A stretch of 64,000 bases of DNA, taken from contig JAJZAQ010000007.1 of NCBI GenBank assembly GCA_021799355.1, positions 1-64,000 of the forward strand, read 5' to 3'. The translations under genes were made by a program, and so were the position numbers. The stretch comes from Pseudomonadota bacterium (GTDB lineage: Bacteria; Pseudomonadota; Gammaproteobacteria; Burkholderiales; Burkholderiaceae_C). The first letter of the stretch is position 1. Every line of letters starts with the position of its first letter. Below, piece after piece: positions 28,918 through 37,885 of the stretch. The notes under the pieces were generated by a model. That model was not told the origin of the DNA. It did not search any database and was given only the letters and a program-made list of their open reading frames with translations.

Positions 28918-30448
28918 CGCTGGGCTCCTCGTGCGGCATGGCGACCTCGGCGGACGGCGACGGCCACAAACCGCTCATCCACACACCGATCTGCTCGATC
29001 GTGGCTTCAGCGCGGGCGATGCTGGGCGAAAGTCTGCCACGGGCAATGACCTGCAGGCGGTCGGCCAGGTCGAACAATTCGTCCAGGTCTTCCGAAATGA
29101 CCAGCACCGCACAACCGGCGTCGCGCAGCGCAAGCAATTCGGCACGGATTTGCGCGGCCGCGCCGACATCCACGCCCCAGGTCGGCTGCGCCACGACCAG
29201 CACCTGCGGCCGGCCAAGGATTTCTCGCCCGACGATGAACTTTTGCAGATTGCCACCCGACAGGCTGCGCGCCGGCGATTGCGGCCCGCCGGCCTTGACG
29301 CCAAAGCGGCGGATCACCGCCTGCGCCTGTTCGCGCAGTGCGCGCATGCGCACCCAGCCGGCCACACTGACTTCGGCACGCTGCGCCGTCAGCAGCATAT
29401 TGTGCTGCAGCGACAGCGACGGCACCGTCGCCCGCCCCAGCCGCTCCTCAGGGATCACACGCAGCCCGCGCTGCCGCCGCTGCGCCGGGCCGAGCGCGCC
29501 GATGGCCTGCCCGCCCAGCCGCACCGCCTGCGGCGGCACGCGCCGGTCCTCGCCCGACAGCGCGGCGAGCAATTCCTGCTGGCCGTTGCCAGAAACCCCG
29601 GCGATACCGAGGATCTCCCCTGCCCTCCCCTGCAGACTCACCTGCCGCAGCGCGACGCCGAATTCACCGTCTCCCGGCAAATCCAGCGCCTGGACCTGCA
29701 ACAGCACCCTGCCTGCCTGGACGGGCCGGTGCTGCAACTGCGGCGGATCGGCGCCGATCATCAGCCGCGACAGGCTGGATTCGGTTTCCTGTGCCGGGTC
29801 GACCTGCCCGCTCACCCGCCCGGCGCGCAGCACGGTGCAACGATGGCACAGGGTGCGGATTTCGTCGAGCTTGTGGCTGATGTACAGAATGCTGCAGCCT
29901 TCGGCAGCGAGTTGCCGCAGCATGACGAACAACTGCTCGACCGCCTGCGGCGTGAGCACGGAGGTCGGCTCGTCGAGAATGAGCAGCCTGGGATTGGCCA
30001 GCAGGCAGCGAATGATTTCCACACGCTGGCGTTCGCCGACCGACAGCGTATGCACCGGCCGGCGCGCAGCACAGTCCAGTCCGTAGCGCGCCGCCATGTC
30101 GCCAATGCGCGATTCGACCTCGGCCAGCGACATGCGCCGGTCCAGCCCAAGCCAGACGTTTTCCGCCACCGTCAGGGTGTCGAACAGCGAAAAATGCTGG
30201 AACACCATGGCGATGCCCAGCTCGCGCGCCACCCCGGGGTTTTTCAGCCGGACCGGCTTGCCATCCCAGACAATCCGCCCCGCATCGGGCTGCACCGCGC
30301 CGTAGATGATTTTCATCAGCGTCGACTTGCCCGCGCCGTTTTCACCCAGCACGGCATGGATTTCGCCCGCGCCCACCGTCAGACTGATGTCGTCGTTGGC
30401 TTTGACACCGGGATAAGACTTGCTGATGTGTTCGAGCGCGAGCCGCAT
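28904..30448 (-). CDS. ABC transporter ATP-binding protein with two ABC domains (nucleoside/BMP type)
   Basis: 514-aa double ATPase that powers the nucleoside importer. Domain 1 has a full Walker A (GENGAGKS, 35-42), a signature-like LSVGERQRVEI and LLILDEPTSVLTP. Domain 2 has a degenerate P-loop (GVSGNGQQ) but a good signature (LSGGNLQKFIVGREI). In sugar and nucleoside importers of this class one site is usually weakened like this. In domain 2 the Walker B region reads LVVAQPTWGVD, with no Asp-Glu. ATG at 30448 chosen because it leads directly into the first ABC strand. First gene of the operon. Confidence 0.92.
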   Translation of the reverse strand: MRLALEHISKSYPGVKANDDISLTVGAGEIHAVLGENGAGKSTLMKIIYGAVQPDAGRIVWDGKPVRLKNPGVARELGIAMVFQHFSLFDTLTVAENVWLGLDRRMSLAEVESRIGDMAARYGLDCAARRPVHTLSVGERQRVEIIRCLLANPRLLILDEPTSVLTPQAVEQLFVMLRQLAAEGCSILYISHKLDEIRTLCHRCTVLRAGRVSGQVDPAQETESSLSRLMIGADPPQLQHRPVQAGRVLLQVQALDLPGDGEFGVALRQVSLQGRAGEILGIAGVSGNGQQELLAALSGEDRRVPPQAVRLGGQAIGALGPAQRRQRGLRVIPEERLGRATVPSLSLQHNMLLTAQRAEVSVAGWVRMRALREQAQAVIRRFGVKAGGPQSPARSLSGGNLQKFIVGREILGRPQVLVVAQPTWGVDVGAAAQIRAELLALRDAGCAVLVISEDLDELFDLADRLQVIARGRLSPSIARAEATIEQIGVWMSGLWPSPSAEVAMPHEEPSDVAA

Positions 30449-30598
30449 GCGAAAGGGACTGCGAAAAGGTCGAAGGCGTATTGTCCTACAGCCCACACCC
30501 GCCGGTGTCGCAGTGCAGCATGAAGCAGGGCGTCAAATCACTGCTGTCGCCTACCGGGGCATGCGCCGCGTGCGTGACGTCCGCACCAGGGGCGCGGC

Positions 30599-31930
30599 TC
30601 AAGGCGCTATGTTGTGGCGCCTGAGCTTTTCCCACAACGTTTTGCGGCTGATGCCCAGGACTTGCGCAGTCTCCCCCATCTTGCCGCCGCGCGCGCTCAC
30701 CGCCTGCGCCAGGTAGTCGCGCTCGGCCTGCGCCAGATAATCGCCCAGCGGTGTGAGGGCGTTTTGCCCGGCAGTGGCCGCGGCGTGATCGATCGAGCTC
30801 GGCAGGCCGGAATGTTCCCAGCGCACCCAGCAGTCTGGAGCGAAGTGATACGCACGATCGAGGGTGGCAAACAGTTCACGCACGTTACCTTCCCAGGGCT
30901 GGAGCTTGGCCCAGGAGATAAAGCGCGGGTCCAGACGCTTGCCGCGCCCGGTGCGGGCGTTGAGTTCCTGCACCCGACGGTGCGCCAGCCACGCCAGATC
31001 GTCGGGCCGATCGCGCAGCGCGGGCAGGTGGATCGGCACCCCGCTGATGCGAAACAGCAAGTCTTGGCGGAAGCTGCCCGTATCGACCATGGCGTCCAGC
31101 GGTTTGTGCGTGGCGCAGATCAGGCGCACGGTGACGTGCACGTCTTTTTCGCCTCCCAGGCGCCGGACCTGCCCGTCCTGCAGCACGCGCAGCAATTTGG
31201 CCTGTACCGACAGCGGCATGTCACCGATTTCGTCGAGGAACAGCACCCCGCCATCGGCCTGCTCGAACACACCGAGATGGCGTTTGTGCGCTCCGGTGAA
31301 CGCGCCGGCCTCGTGACCGAACAGTTCGGATTCGAACAGGCCGTCGTGAATGGCGGCGCAATTGATGGCGACGAACGGCAGTTTGGCCTTCGCACCCTGC
31401 GCCATGCGTGCGTGGATGTGCCGGGCAACGATTTCCTTGCCGCTGCCCGACTCGCCCTGGATGAGCACCGGCAGGTCGAAGGCGGCGACGCGGTCGATCA
31501 GCCGTTCCAGCGCCTGCGCTGCGGGCGAAACACCGAACCACGCGTCCGTCTGTGGCGGCACGGGCGGCATCCACTCGGCGATGCGCTGCATCAGCGCATC
31601 GACGTCGAAGGGTTTCTGGATGTAGTCCCAGGCGCCTTCTCGCACTAGTCGCACTGCCTGTTCGACCGAGCCGAACCCGGTCATGAACACCAGCGGAGGG
31701 CAGCAGCCGCCGTAGCGTTGCAGCATGGTGGCCAGCAGGCTGCCGCCGTCGCCGTCGGGCAGGCGGATGTCGCTGAGCACCAGCGGGTACAGGCGGGTTT
31801 GCAGCGCGTTGTGCGCGGTGTGCAGGTCGCGTACCCAATCGACGGCGTAATGCTCCAGTCGCAGGCGTTGCTGCAGCGATTCGCCCATGATCGGGTCGTC
31901 CTCGACGAGCAGGACGGTCGGTTCGCTCAC
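30599..31930 (-). CDS. aioR: Sigma-54-dependent response regulator AioR (NtrC family)
   Basis: Activator of arsenite oxidase expression. The 443-aa protein has a receiver domain (phospho-acceptor D54 in LSDIRLPDGDGG), a sigma-54-interacting AAA+ domain with Walker A GESGSGKE (159-166), the sigma-54 contact loop GAFTGA (209-214) and Walker B FLDEIGD, and a C-terminal Fis-type helix-turn-helix (GETAQVLGISRKTLWEKLR). GTG at 31930 is set by GAGGAG eight bases upstream. Third gene after aioX and aioS. The aioB promoter is of the sigma-54 class, matching this activator. Confidence 0.9.
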   Translation of the reverse strand: MSEPTVLLVEDDPIMGESLQQRLRLEHYAVDWVRDLHTAHNALQTRLYPLVLSDIRLPDGDGGSLLATMLQRYGGCCPPLVFMTGFGSVEQAVRLVREGAWDYIQKPFDVDALMQRIAEWMPPVPPQTDAWFGVSPAAQALERLIDRVAAFDLPVLIQGESGSGKEIVARHIHARMAQGAKAKLPFVAINCAAIHDGLFESELFGHEAGAFTGAHKRHLGVFEQADGGVLFLDEIGDMPLSVQAKLLRVLQDGQVRRLGGEKDVHVTVRLICATHKPLDAMVDTGSFRQDLLFRISGVPIHLPALRDRPDDLAWLAHRRVQELNARTGRGKRLDPRFISWAKLQPWEGNVRELFATLDRAYHFAPDCWVRWEHSGLPSSIDHAAATAGQNALTPLGDYLAQAERDYLAQAVSARGGKMGETAQVLGISRKTLWEKLRRHNIAP

Positions 31931-32002
31931 GATGTTGTCTCCTCGGGGCCGCACCGGTCCGTAGCCGGGCGATCGACGCCAATCGTATATCCAACTCGCG
32001 CC

Positions 32003-33505
32003 TTAGGGGTGGCGCAACGGCATGTTGATGATGGCCGTGGTGAGGCCGTCGGCGTGGGTGAGCAGAAGCGTACCGCCGACATCACCAAGAAGTCGGCGGC
32101 TTTCCCACAGGCCCAGACCGCCGCCTTCAGGCCAATGCGTAGGAGCCGACGCGTCGAGCACGGCCGCAGGAGGCCTGGCCCCGCGATTGCGCACTTGCAC
32201 GTGCAGGACGTCGTCGGTCAGATCCACGTCGAAGTCGATCACCGAGCCGGGAAGCGCCGCGCGGCAGGCGTTGAGCAAAATATTCAGCGTCGCCTGACGC
32301 AACGGCCCGGCAGCGGCGGCCACCGGTCCGGGCGGCAGGTTGATCCGGCTGCGCAGGCGCACGCCGCGTTCGCGCTGGCAGGGCTGGAGAATTTCGATTA
32401 GATCGGCAAAATCCTGCGCCGTCAGGTCGCGTTGATCCGGCCGGGTTTGTGCCAGCAAGGCCTGCGCGGTATTGCGCAACTGTTCCAAGCCGCGGTCGAG
32501 CAGGTCCAGGGTCTGGCGCGTGGTGTCGTCGAACTGGCCGAAGCGTTTGGCCGTGCGCAGCGCGTTGAGCATGCCACCCAATGGGTTGTTGATTTCGTGC
32601 GCTGTGGCCGCGGCCAGAGCGCCGACTGCGGCGAGTTTTTCCGCTTGCCGGGCGTGGTCGACTTGTTCGAGCAGTTGCGCGAATGCGGCAGCCAGCCGCC
32701 CGACTTCATCGGAACGCGTGGCGAGTTCGGCGCTGATGCGGCGGGTGGCATCGTCATTGCGGGCCATGGCATGCTGCAGCTGTGCCAGCGGGGCAAGCAT
32801 GCGGCGGGTCAACACCCAGACGATGGGAACGAGCACGGCCATGGCCAAGAGCGTGATGGCAACGATCCACCACGTCATCGACCGCAGGCGCTGACGGTAC
32901 AGCGCGTCGCTGACGGCGTAGACCAGCGTGCCCACTCCGCTGCCCGACTCTGCGCGCAACGCACTGACGTAAATACGCCAGTTGCCGCTTTGGATCGGCG
33001 GCGACAACCCCGGGTGCGCGCTGGCTACGCTCAGCGGCGAATTGACCCGCAACGAACCGGGCGACCACAGCGGCTGCCACATCGGGACACGTGCCGTGGG
33101 GAACAGCGTGGGGTCGGAACTGGCGAACACCAGCCCATTGGCGCCGACGATCACCGCCAAAGACGCACTGTGCGGCGGCGAAGCGACCTGGTCTCCGGTC
33201 ACCGAGGTCAGCGCCTCGTATGCTCCCCAGACGTTGTCCTGCTGGATCAGCGTCGGCAGGCTCTTGTTCCACGCCGCCACCGCCTGAAAGGCGCCGGCAT
33301 CGACGTCTTCGATGAGGTATTGCCGCGTGAGCAGGCCCAGGCCTGCGGCCATCAGCAGCGCGGCCAGCACGACCAGGGTCGCCGCGATCAGCGGCAGGCG
33401 CAGCAACAGTCCCCCGGGGAGCGCGCGCCGCGCTGGCACGGCCGGTGTCGCCGTCCGCGGCGCTGTGGCCACGGGTTCGTCGCCGGCGGCCGGCAGGGTG
33501 CTCAC
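32003..33505 (-). CDS. aioS: Sensor histidine kinase AioS
   Basis: Membrane kinase expected to read AioX and phosphorylate AioR. With the GTG start used here (500 aa) it has two membrane helices (about 32-60 and 211-233) flanking a roughly 150-residue periplasmic sensor, a HAMP linker (about 234-285), the phospho-acceptor H303 in ATAHEINNPLGG, and an ATP-binding domain with N-box LLNACRAA and G-box GGGLGLWESRRLL. The start is uncertain: GTG codons at 33520, 33541 and 33559 and an ATG at 33604 are in frame, and none has a clear Shine-Dalgarno. The gene lies 58 bases after aioX. Confidence 0.87.
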   Translation of the reverse strand: MSTLPAAGDEPVATAPRTATPAVPARRALPGGLLLRLPLIAATLVVLAALLMAAGLGLLTRQYLIEDVDAGAFQAVAAWNKSLPTLIQQDNVWGAYEALTSVTGDQVASPPHSASLAVIVGANGLVFASSDPTLFPTARVPMWQPLWSPGSLRVNSPLSVASAHPGLSPPIQSGNWRIYVSALRAESGSGVGTLVYAVSDALYRQRLRSMTWWIVAITLLAMAVLVPIVWVLTRRMLAPLAQLQHAMARNDDATRRISAELATRSDEVGRLAAAFAQLLEQVDHARQAEKLAAVGALAAATAHEINNPLGGMLNALRTAKRFGQFDDTTRQTLDLLDRGLEQLRNTAQALLAQTRPDQRDLTAQDFADLIEILQPCQRERGVRLRSRINLPPGPVAAAAGPLRQATLNILLNACRAALPGSVIDFDVDLTDDVLHVQVRNRGARPPAAVLDASAPTHWPEGGGLGLWESRRLLGDVGGTLLLTHADGLTTAIINMPLRHP

Positions 33506-33563
33506 CGCGTCGTCCCGCACGCGGCGCGCACCGCGTTGCACACCTGCTGCTGTTCGCACGCGC

Positions 33564-34454
33564 TCATGCCGGTTCGTAGATCGCCGACAGCGGGATCGGC
33601 GCATGCGTACCGTCTAGAACGGCGGCGAGTTCGGCAATGCCGTCGAACCAACTGTCCTGCGGCGGTAGAAAGTCCTGCAGGTCCAGGCTGCGCAGCAAAG
33701 CGCGGCCCTGCGCGTCGTTTTTCGCCGACAACAGGGCATATTGCAGCCGGGCGTGCAGCGCGGTGTCGAGGTTCTTGCGCGTCACCACCGGCGGAAACCC
33801 GTAGCGTCGCGACTTGGCGACGATGCGCGTCTTGAGTGCGGCCTGCGACTGGCGCTGGGTGAGCACCTCCCAGATATAGCCGTCGACCGTGCCCGAATCG
33901 GCCAGACCGCTGCCCACGGCTTCGACCACCTTGTGCAGCGAGTAGGTGTAGAACGTGCCGCGAAAAAAACTCTGCGGCGTCTGGCCGAGCGCGCGCAGCG
34001 CGACCACCGGCACCAGATAACCTGAGTTCGACAGCGGGTCGTCGAACGCGAACACGTCGCCGCGCAGATCGCGGATGGAGTGCGCCTGGGTGCGTCGCGC
34101 CGAGGTGATGAGGTAGCTGCGGTACCACGGTTGCCCGTGCCAGCCCGGCTGCGCGCACAGCCGCACGAAGCCCTTGGCCACCACATACGGAAAGCCGCAG
34201 ATCCAGGCAGCCTCCATTTCGTCGGATCGCAGGGCTTCGAGCGCCTCCTGGTAGCTCGATTTCTGCAGGATTTGCACCGGCCCGCCGAGCTGCGCCTGCA
34301 AAAACTGCTGTAGCAGATGGATGGCGCCGTCGTGCAGAAAAACGTCGGTGACACCGAAGCGAAACGGCGGTCTGGCCGTGCGCGGCCCGGTTTGGCCGAA
34401 GGCGTGCGGCAGGGCGCTGCACGCGGCTAGGGCTAGGACATGCCGGCGCTGCAT
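33564..34454 (-). CDS. aioX: Periplasmic arsenite sensor AioX (PhnD-like solute-binding protein)
   Basis: Binds As(III) in the periplasm and signals to AioS. The 296-aa protein is a PhnD-type (phosphate/phosphonate-like) binding fold: RFGVTDVFLHDGAI, EALRSDEMEAAWICGFPYV, FDDPLSNSGYLVP, SGTVDGYIWEVL. C86 in WICGFPYV is the candidate arsenite-sensing cysteine, a counterpart of the one shown essential in Agrobacterium AioX (alignment not run). The signal peptide is unusually short (about 20 residues) and contains LAAC at 9-12, so export type is unclear. GGAGGAG lies 4 bases before the ATG. Confidence 0.88.
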   Translation of the reverse strand: MQRRHVLALAACSALPHAFGQTGPRTARPPFRFGVTDVFLHDGAIHLLQQFLQAQLGGPVQILQKSSYQEALEALRSDEMEAAWICGFPYVVAKGFVRLCAQPGWHGQPWYRSYLITSARRTQAHSIRDLRGDVFAFDDPLSNSGYLVPVVALRALGQTPQSFFRGTFYTYSLHKVVEAVGSGLADSGTVDGYIWEVLTQRQSQAALKTRIVAKSRRYGFPPVVTRKNLDTALHARLQYALLSAKNDAQGRALLRSLDLQDFLPPQDSWFDGIAELAAVLDGTHAPIPLSAIYEPA

Positions 34455-34469
34455 GGCACTCCTCCGATC

Positions 34470-34485
34470 GTTACCCAAACGAAAC
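34470..34485. promoter_or_regulatory. Proposed AioR site 1 (imperfect inverted repeat)
   Basis: GTTACCCAAACGAAAC matches site 2 at 13 of 16 positions. It lies only 16 bases upstream of the aioX start codon, so a bound protein could also repress aioXSR. Its centre is 33 bp (about three helical turns) from site 2. Binding by AioR is inference. Confidence 0.55.
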
Positions 34486-34502
34486 GCTGGTGAATCTGCT
34501 GT

Positions 34503-34518
34503 GTTACGCCAACGTAAC
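34503..34518. promoter_or_regulatory. Proposed AioR site 2 (perfect inverted repeat)
   Basis: GTTACG-CCAA-CGTAAC is a perfect 6-4-6 inverted repeat whose centre is about 110 bp upstream of the expected aioB transcription start, a normal distance for a sigma-54 enhancer site. Together with the related site 1 it forms a helically phased pair. Binding by AioR is inference. Confidence 0.62.
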
Positions 34519-34593
34519 GCGCGGCACACCACAGATGCCGCAGACCGCACGTAAGCCCTTGAAATAGCGCGATGTTTTGTTTCCGCGGTCGAC

Positions 34594-34609
34594 TGGCACG
34601 CGGCTTGCA
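34594..34609 (+). promoter_or_regulatory. Sigma-54 promoter of aioBA
   Basis: TGGCACGCGGCTTGCA is an excellent -24/-12 element (TGGCAC-N5-TTGCA, with GG at 34595-34596 and GC at 34607-34608 at the required spacing). It lies 46 bp before the aioB start codon, giving a predicted transcription start near 34620. Known aio operons are sigma-54 dependent with AioR, which agrees with the adjacent regulator genes. Confidence 0.9.
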
Positions 34610-34655
34610 CACTTGTCCCATGCGATCAAGCGTTCCACAACCCCGAGGAGACACC

Positions 34656-35195
34656 ATGGCTGAACAAGTATCGCGTCGCATTTTTCTCAAAGTCGCCGGA
34701 ACCAGCGTAGCAGGCGTAAGCGCGGCCGTCACTCCGGTCGGTCACGCCGTCGCCGCTGGCAACGACCAGGCGGCGATTCGCGCCGCTGCCGGCATGGCGG
34801 TACTGCCCTATCCCAAAGCGGCGGTCGGCAAAGCGGCGGCAATGAAAGTCGACACCCCGGTGGCATTCAACTACCCGGATGCGGATTCACCGTGCGTGGC
34901 GATCAAGATGGGCCGGCGCGTGGCGGGCGGCGTGGGCCCGGATGGCGACATCGTTGCCTACAGCAATCTGTGCACGCACATGGGCTGCCCGCTGATGTAC
35001 GACGCCAAGACGCGCAGCTTCAAGTGCCCCTGCCACTACAGCATGTTCGACCCGGAGAAGTCCGGGCAGATGATCTGCGGTCAGGCCACCGAAGACCTGC
35101 CGCAAATCCAGCTCAGCTACGACGCCGCAACCGACACCGTCCATGCCGTGGCGGTGAACGGGTTGATCTACGGGCGCCAGGCCAACGTGCTGTGA
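34656..35195 (+). CDS. aioB: Arsenite oxidase small subunit AioB (Rieske protein)
   Basis: Electron-transfer subunit of periplasmic arsenite oxidase, 179 aa. A twin-arginine signal ([10 protein letters not shown], residues 6-15) exports the folded AioBA complex. The Rieske [2Fe-2S] ligands are C106 and H108 (CTHMGC) and C124 and H127 (CPCHYS). C111 and C126, the positions that form a disulfide in many Rieske proteins, are also present. GAGGAG precedes the ATG by 5 bases. aioA follows after 22 bases. Confidence 0.96.
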   Translation: MAEQVSRRIFLKVAGTSVAGVSAAVTPVGHAVAAGNDQAAIRAAAGMAVLPYPKAAVGKAAAMKVDTPVAFNYPDADSPCVAIKMGRRVAGGVGPDGDIVAYSNLCTHMGCPLMYDAKTRSFKCPCHYSMFDPEKSGQMICGQATEDLPQIQLSYDAATDTVHAVAVNGLIYGRQANVL

Positions 35196-35217
35196 CCGTA
35201 TCGAGGAGACGAACATC

Positions 35218-37740
35218 ATGACCCAATTCAAAGACCGCGTCGCCCTGCCTCCGGTCGACGCCAAGAAGACCAACCTCACCTGCCAGTTCTGCATCGTCGG
35301 CTGCGGCTACCACGCCTACACCTGGGACGCCGACCGCGAAGGCGGCCGTGCACCGAACCAGAATGCGCTGGGGCTGGACTTCCGCAAACAGCTCCCGCCG
35401 TTTGCCACCATCATGACCCCGGCGATGACCAATGTGCTCACCGACAAAAACGGTAAGCGCAAAGCGGTGATGATCGTGCCGGACAAGGAGTGCGTGGTCA
35501 ATCAGGGGCAGAGCTCCACGCGCGGCGGCAAGATGGCGTCCTACTTCTACAACGCCGACGGCATCACCCGCGAGCGGCTGCTGCACCCGCGCATCTACCA
35601 GGGCGGCGAGTGGCTGGACACGTCGTGGGACTATGCGCTGCAGATCTACGGCGGCATGGTGAAAAAAATCCTCGACAAAGAGGGGCCAGAGGCCATTGCA
35701 GTGGCCATGTTCGACCACGGCGGCTCGGGCGGCGGCTTCGAGAACACCTGGGGCACCGGCAAACTGGTGTTTTCGGCGATCCAGACGCCGACCTGCCGCA
35801 TCCACAATCGGCCGGCTTACAACTCCGAGTGTTTCGGTAATCGCGACATGGGCATTTTCGAGCTGAACAACAGCTACGAAGACGCCGAGTTGGCCGACGT
35901 CATCTGGGCCAACGGCAACAACCCCTACGAAAACCAGACCAATTACTTTCTCGTGCACTGGCTGCCCAACCTGCAGGGCGCAACACTGGACAAGAAGAAA
36001 AAGATGTTCCCCGACGAGCCGGTGGCTGCGGGCAAGTTCATCTTCGTCGACCCGCGCCGCACGCCGTCGATTTCCATCAGCGAGAGCCTGGCGAAGGATC
36101 AGGTGCTGCATCTGGCGATCAACCCCGGCACCGACGGTGCGCTGTGGAACGGCCTGCTCACCCACATCGTCGATCAGGGCTGGATCGACAAGGAGTTCAT
36201 CGCAGCGCACACCGAGGGTTTCGACCAGGCGGTGAAGACCAACCGCATGTCGCTCGACGAATGCAGCCGCATCACCGGCCTGCCGGTGGCGCAGATCAAG
36301 CAGGCAGCGGAGTGGAGCTACAAACCCAAGGCGCCGGGCAAGCTGCCACGGGTGATGCACGCCTTCGAGAAAGGCATCATCTGGGGCAACAACAACTACG
36401 TCACCGAGCAGGCCATGGGCGCGGTGGTCGTGGCCACGCACAACGTCGGTCGCCGCGGCACCGGTTGGGTGCGCATGGGCGGCCACCAGGAGGGTTATTG
36501 CCGTCCTGCGTATCCCGAGCCCAAGTCGCGTTACCCCGCGGCCAACTTCCCCATTCCGATGCACGACAAGCTAATCGAGGTCGACGACTACCTGATCAAC
36601 GGCAAGGGCAAGATGATGACCTACTGGGCGTGCAACAGCTTCCAGACGACCAACAACGCGCAGGCGCTGCGTGAAGCCGTGATCCGCCGCAGCCAGATCG
36701 TGCGCGCCGCCATGGCCAAAGCGCGCGGCGCGACACCGCAGGAAATGGTCGACGTCATCTACGCCGCGACGCAAAAAGGCGGGCTGTTCGTCGGCATGAT
36801 GAACATCTACCCGACCATGCTCGCCGAGGCCGCGCATGTCATGTTCCCAGCCGCGCAGTCTGGCGAGATGAACCTGACGTCGATGAACGGCGAGCGCCGC
36901 ATGCGGTTGAGCGAAAAATTCATCGACCCGCCGGGCGAAGCGCTGCCCGATTGCCTGATCGCCGCGCGCATCGCCAACACCATCAAGGTGATGTACGAGA
37001 AGGAAGGCAACGTCAAAATGGCCAAGCGCTTCGAGGGCTTCGAATGGGCCACCGAGGAAGACGCGTTCAACGACGGCTTCCGTCGCGCCGGCCAGCCTGG
37101 ATCGGGTGAAATCGACAGCCAGGGCGGCGACACCGGGCACCTCGTCACCTACGATCTGCTGCGCAAGGCCGGAAACAACGGGGTGCAATTGCCCGTCAAG
37201 CGGGTCGAGGGCGACAAGATGATCGGCACCGACATGCTCTACACCGACGGCAAATTCGGCACCAAGAGTGGAAAGGCCAAAGTGTTTCCGGCGAAATGGG
37301 CCGGCCTTCTGAAACCGGCAGCCGAGCAGAAGGCCAAGTTCAGGTTCTACGTGAACAACGGCCGGCTCAATGAAGTCTGGCAGTCCTGGTACAACAACCA
37401 GTACGACAAGTTCATTACCGACCGCTACCCCATGGCGATCATCCAGATGAACCCGCAAGATATGGCCGGGCTCGGCATCAAGGCGACTGACGTCGTCGAG
37501 GTCTACAACGACAACGGTGCCACCACGGCGATGGCTTACCCTGAAGCCACGCTCAAACCCGGTACGACTTTCATGGTGTTCGGCGCGCCCAAGGGCGTAC
37601 AGGGCTCGGTAACGAGCACCGCAATGGACGTGCACTTCTTGCCGTACTACAAGGGCAGTTGGGCCGACATTCGCCGTATCGGCTCGATGCCGGACTGGCA
37701 GCGCACGGTTTCGACCAAGAGCCGGCTATACGAAGGGTGA
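35218..37740 (+). CDS. aioA: Arsenite oxidase large subunit AioA (molybdopterin)
   Basis: Catalytic subunit that oxidises arsenite to arsenate at a Mo-bis-MGD centre; periplasmic, carried out by the AioB Tat signal. The 840-aa protein is full length for the family. The N-terminal [13 protein letters not shown] supplies C22, C25 and C29 for the [3Fe-4S] cluster. The fourth position is serine (S99/S100 in GQSSTRGG), as in characterised enzymes, which explains a 3Fe rather than 4Fe cluster. DMSO-reductase-family features such as [13 protein letters not shown] and [12 protein letters not shown] are present. GAGGAG lies 9 bases before the ATG. No cytochrome c or moeA-like gene follows; the operon ends at a terminator. 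Confidence 0.97.
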   Translation: MTQFKDRVALPPVDAKKTNLTCQFCIVGCGYHAYTWDADREGGRAPNQNALGLDFRKQLPPFATIMTPAMTNVLTDKNGKRKAVMIVPDKECVVNQGQSSTRGGKMASYFYNADGITRERLLHPRIYQGGEWLDTSWDYALQIYGGMVKKILDKEGPEAIAVAMFDHGGSGGGFENTWGTGKLVFSAIQTPTCRIHNRPAYNSECFGNRDMGIFELNNSYEDAELADVIWANGNNPYENQTNYFLVHWLPNLQGATLDKKKKMFPDEPVAAGKFIFVDPRRTPSISISESLAKDQVLHLAINPGTDGALWNGLLTHIVDQGWIDKEFIAAHTEGFDQAVKTNRMSLDECSRITGLPVAQIKQAAEWSYKPKAPGKLPRVMHAFEKGIIWGNNNYVTEQAMGAVVVATHNVGRRGTGWVRMGGHQEGYCRPAYPEPKSRYPAANFPIPMHDKLIEVDDYLINGKGKMMTYWACNSFQTTNNAQALREAVIRRSQIVRAAMAKARGATPQEMVDVIYAATQKGGLFVGMMNIYPTMLAEAAHVMFPAAQSGEMNLTSMNGERRMRLSEKFIDPPGEALPDCLIAARIANTIKVMYEKEGNVKMAKRFEGFEWATEEDAFNDGFRRAGQPGSGEIDSQGGDTGHLVTYDLLRKAGNNGVQLPVKRVEGDKMIGTDMLYTDGKFGTKSGKAKVFPAKWAGLLKPAAEQKAKFRFYVNNGRLNEVWQSWYNNQYDKFITDRYPMAIIQMNPQDMAGLGIKATDVVEVYNDNGATTAMAYPEATLKPGTTFMVFGAPKGVQGSVTSTAMDVHFLPYYKGSWADIRRIGSMPDWQRTVSTKSRLYEG

Positions 37741-37775
37741 GCCCGCCGCCGCATCAACAAGGCTTTTCGAGTGCG

Positions 37776-37823
37776 GTCTGCCGTGGCGACACCACGGCGG
37801 ACGCCGCTTCGCTCCTCAAGCGG
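37776..37823 (+). repeat. Two stem-loops downstream of aioA
   Basis: The first stem pairs 37776-37786 with 37792-37802 (11 bp, one G-T pair, loop CGACA). The second pairs CCGCTT (37804-37809) with AAGCGG (37818-37823). Neither has a T tract, so they are not terminators by themselves. Just upstream of the intrinsic terminator they could protect the aioBA message 3' end. Confidence 0.6.
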
Positions 37824-37833
37824 CCGTCTCGAC

Positions 37834-37859
37834 CGGGCCTCGATCGAGGCCCGTTTTTT
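37834..37859 (+). terminator. Intrinsic terminator of aioBA
   Basis: A perfect 20-base palindrome (37834-37853, each arm CGGGCCTCGA or its complement) is followed by six T residues (37854-37859). It closes the aioBA transcript before the nitroreductase gene. Confidence 0.9.
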
Positions 37860-37885
37860 CCATTCAACGCGCTGATGGATGCGTC

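Noticed and set aside
33502-33567. 21-codon frame whose ATG overlaps the aioX stop codon (ATGA) between aioX and aioS
   Set aside because: The overlap is suggestive of a leader peptide, but the peptide has no recognisable features, and its end at the aioS GTG region may be chance.
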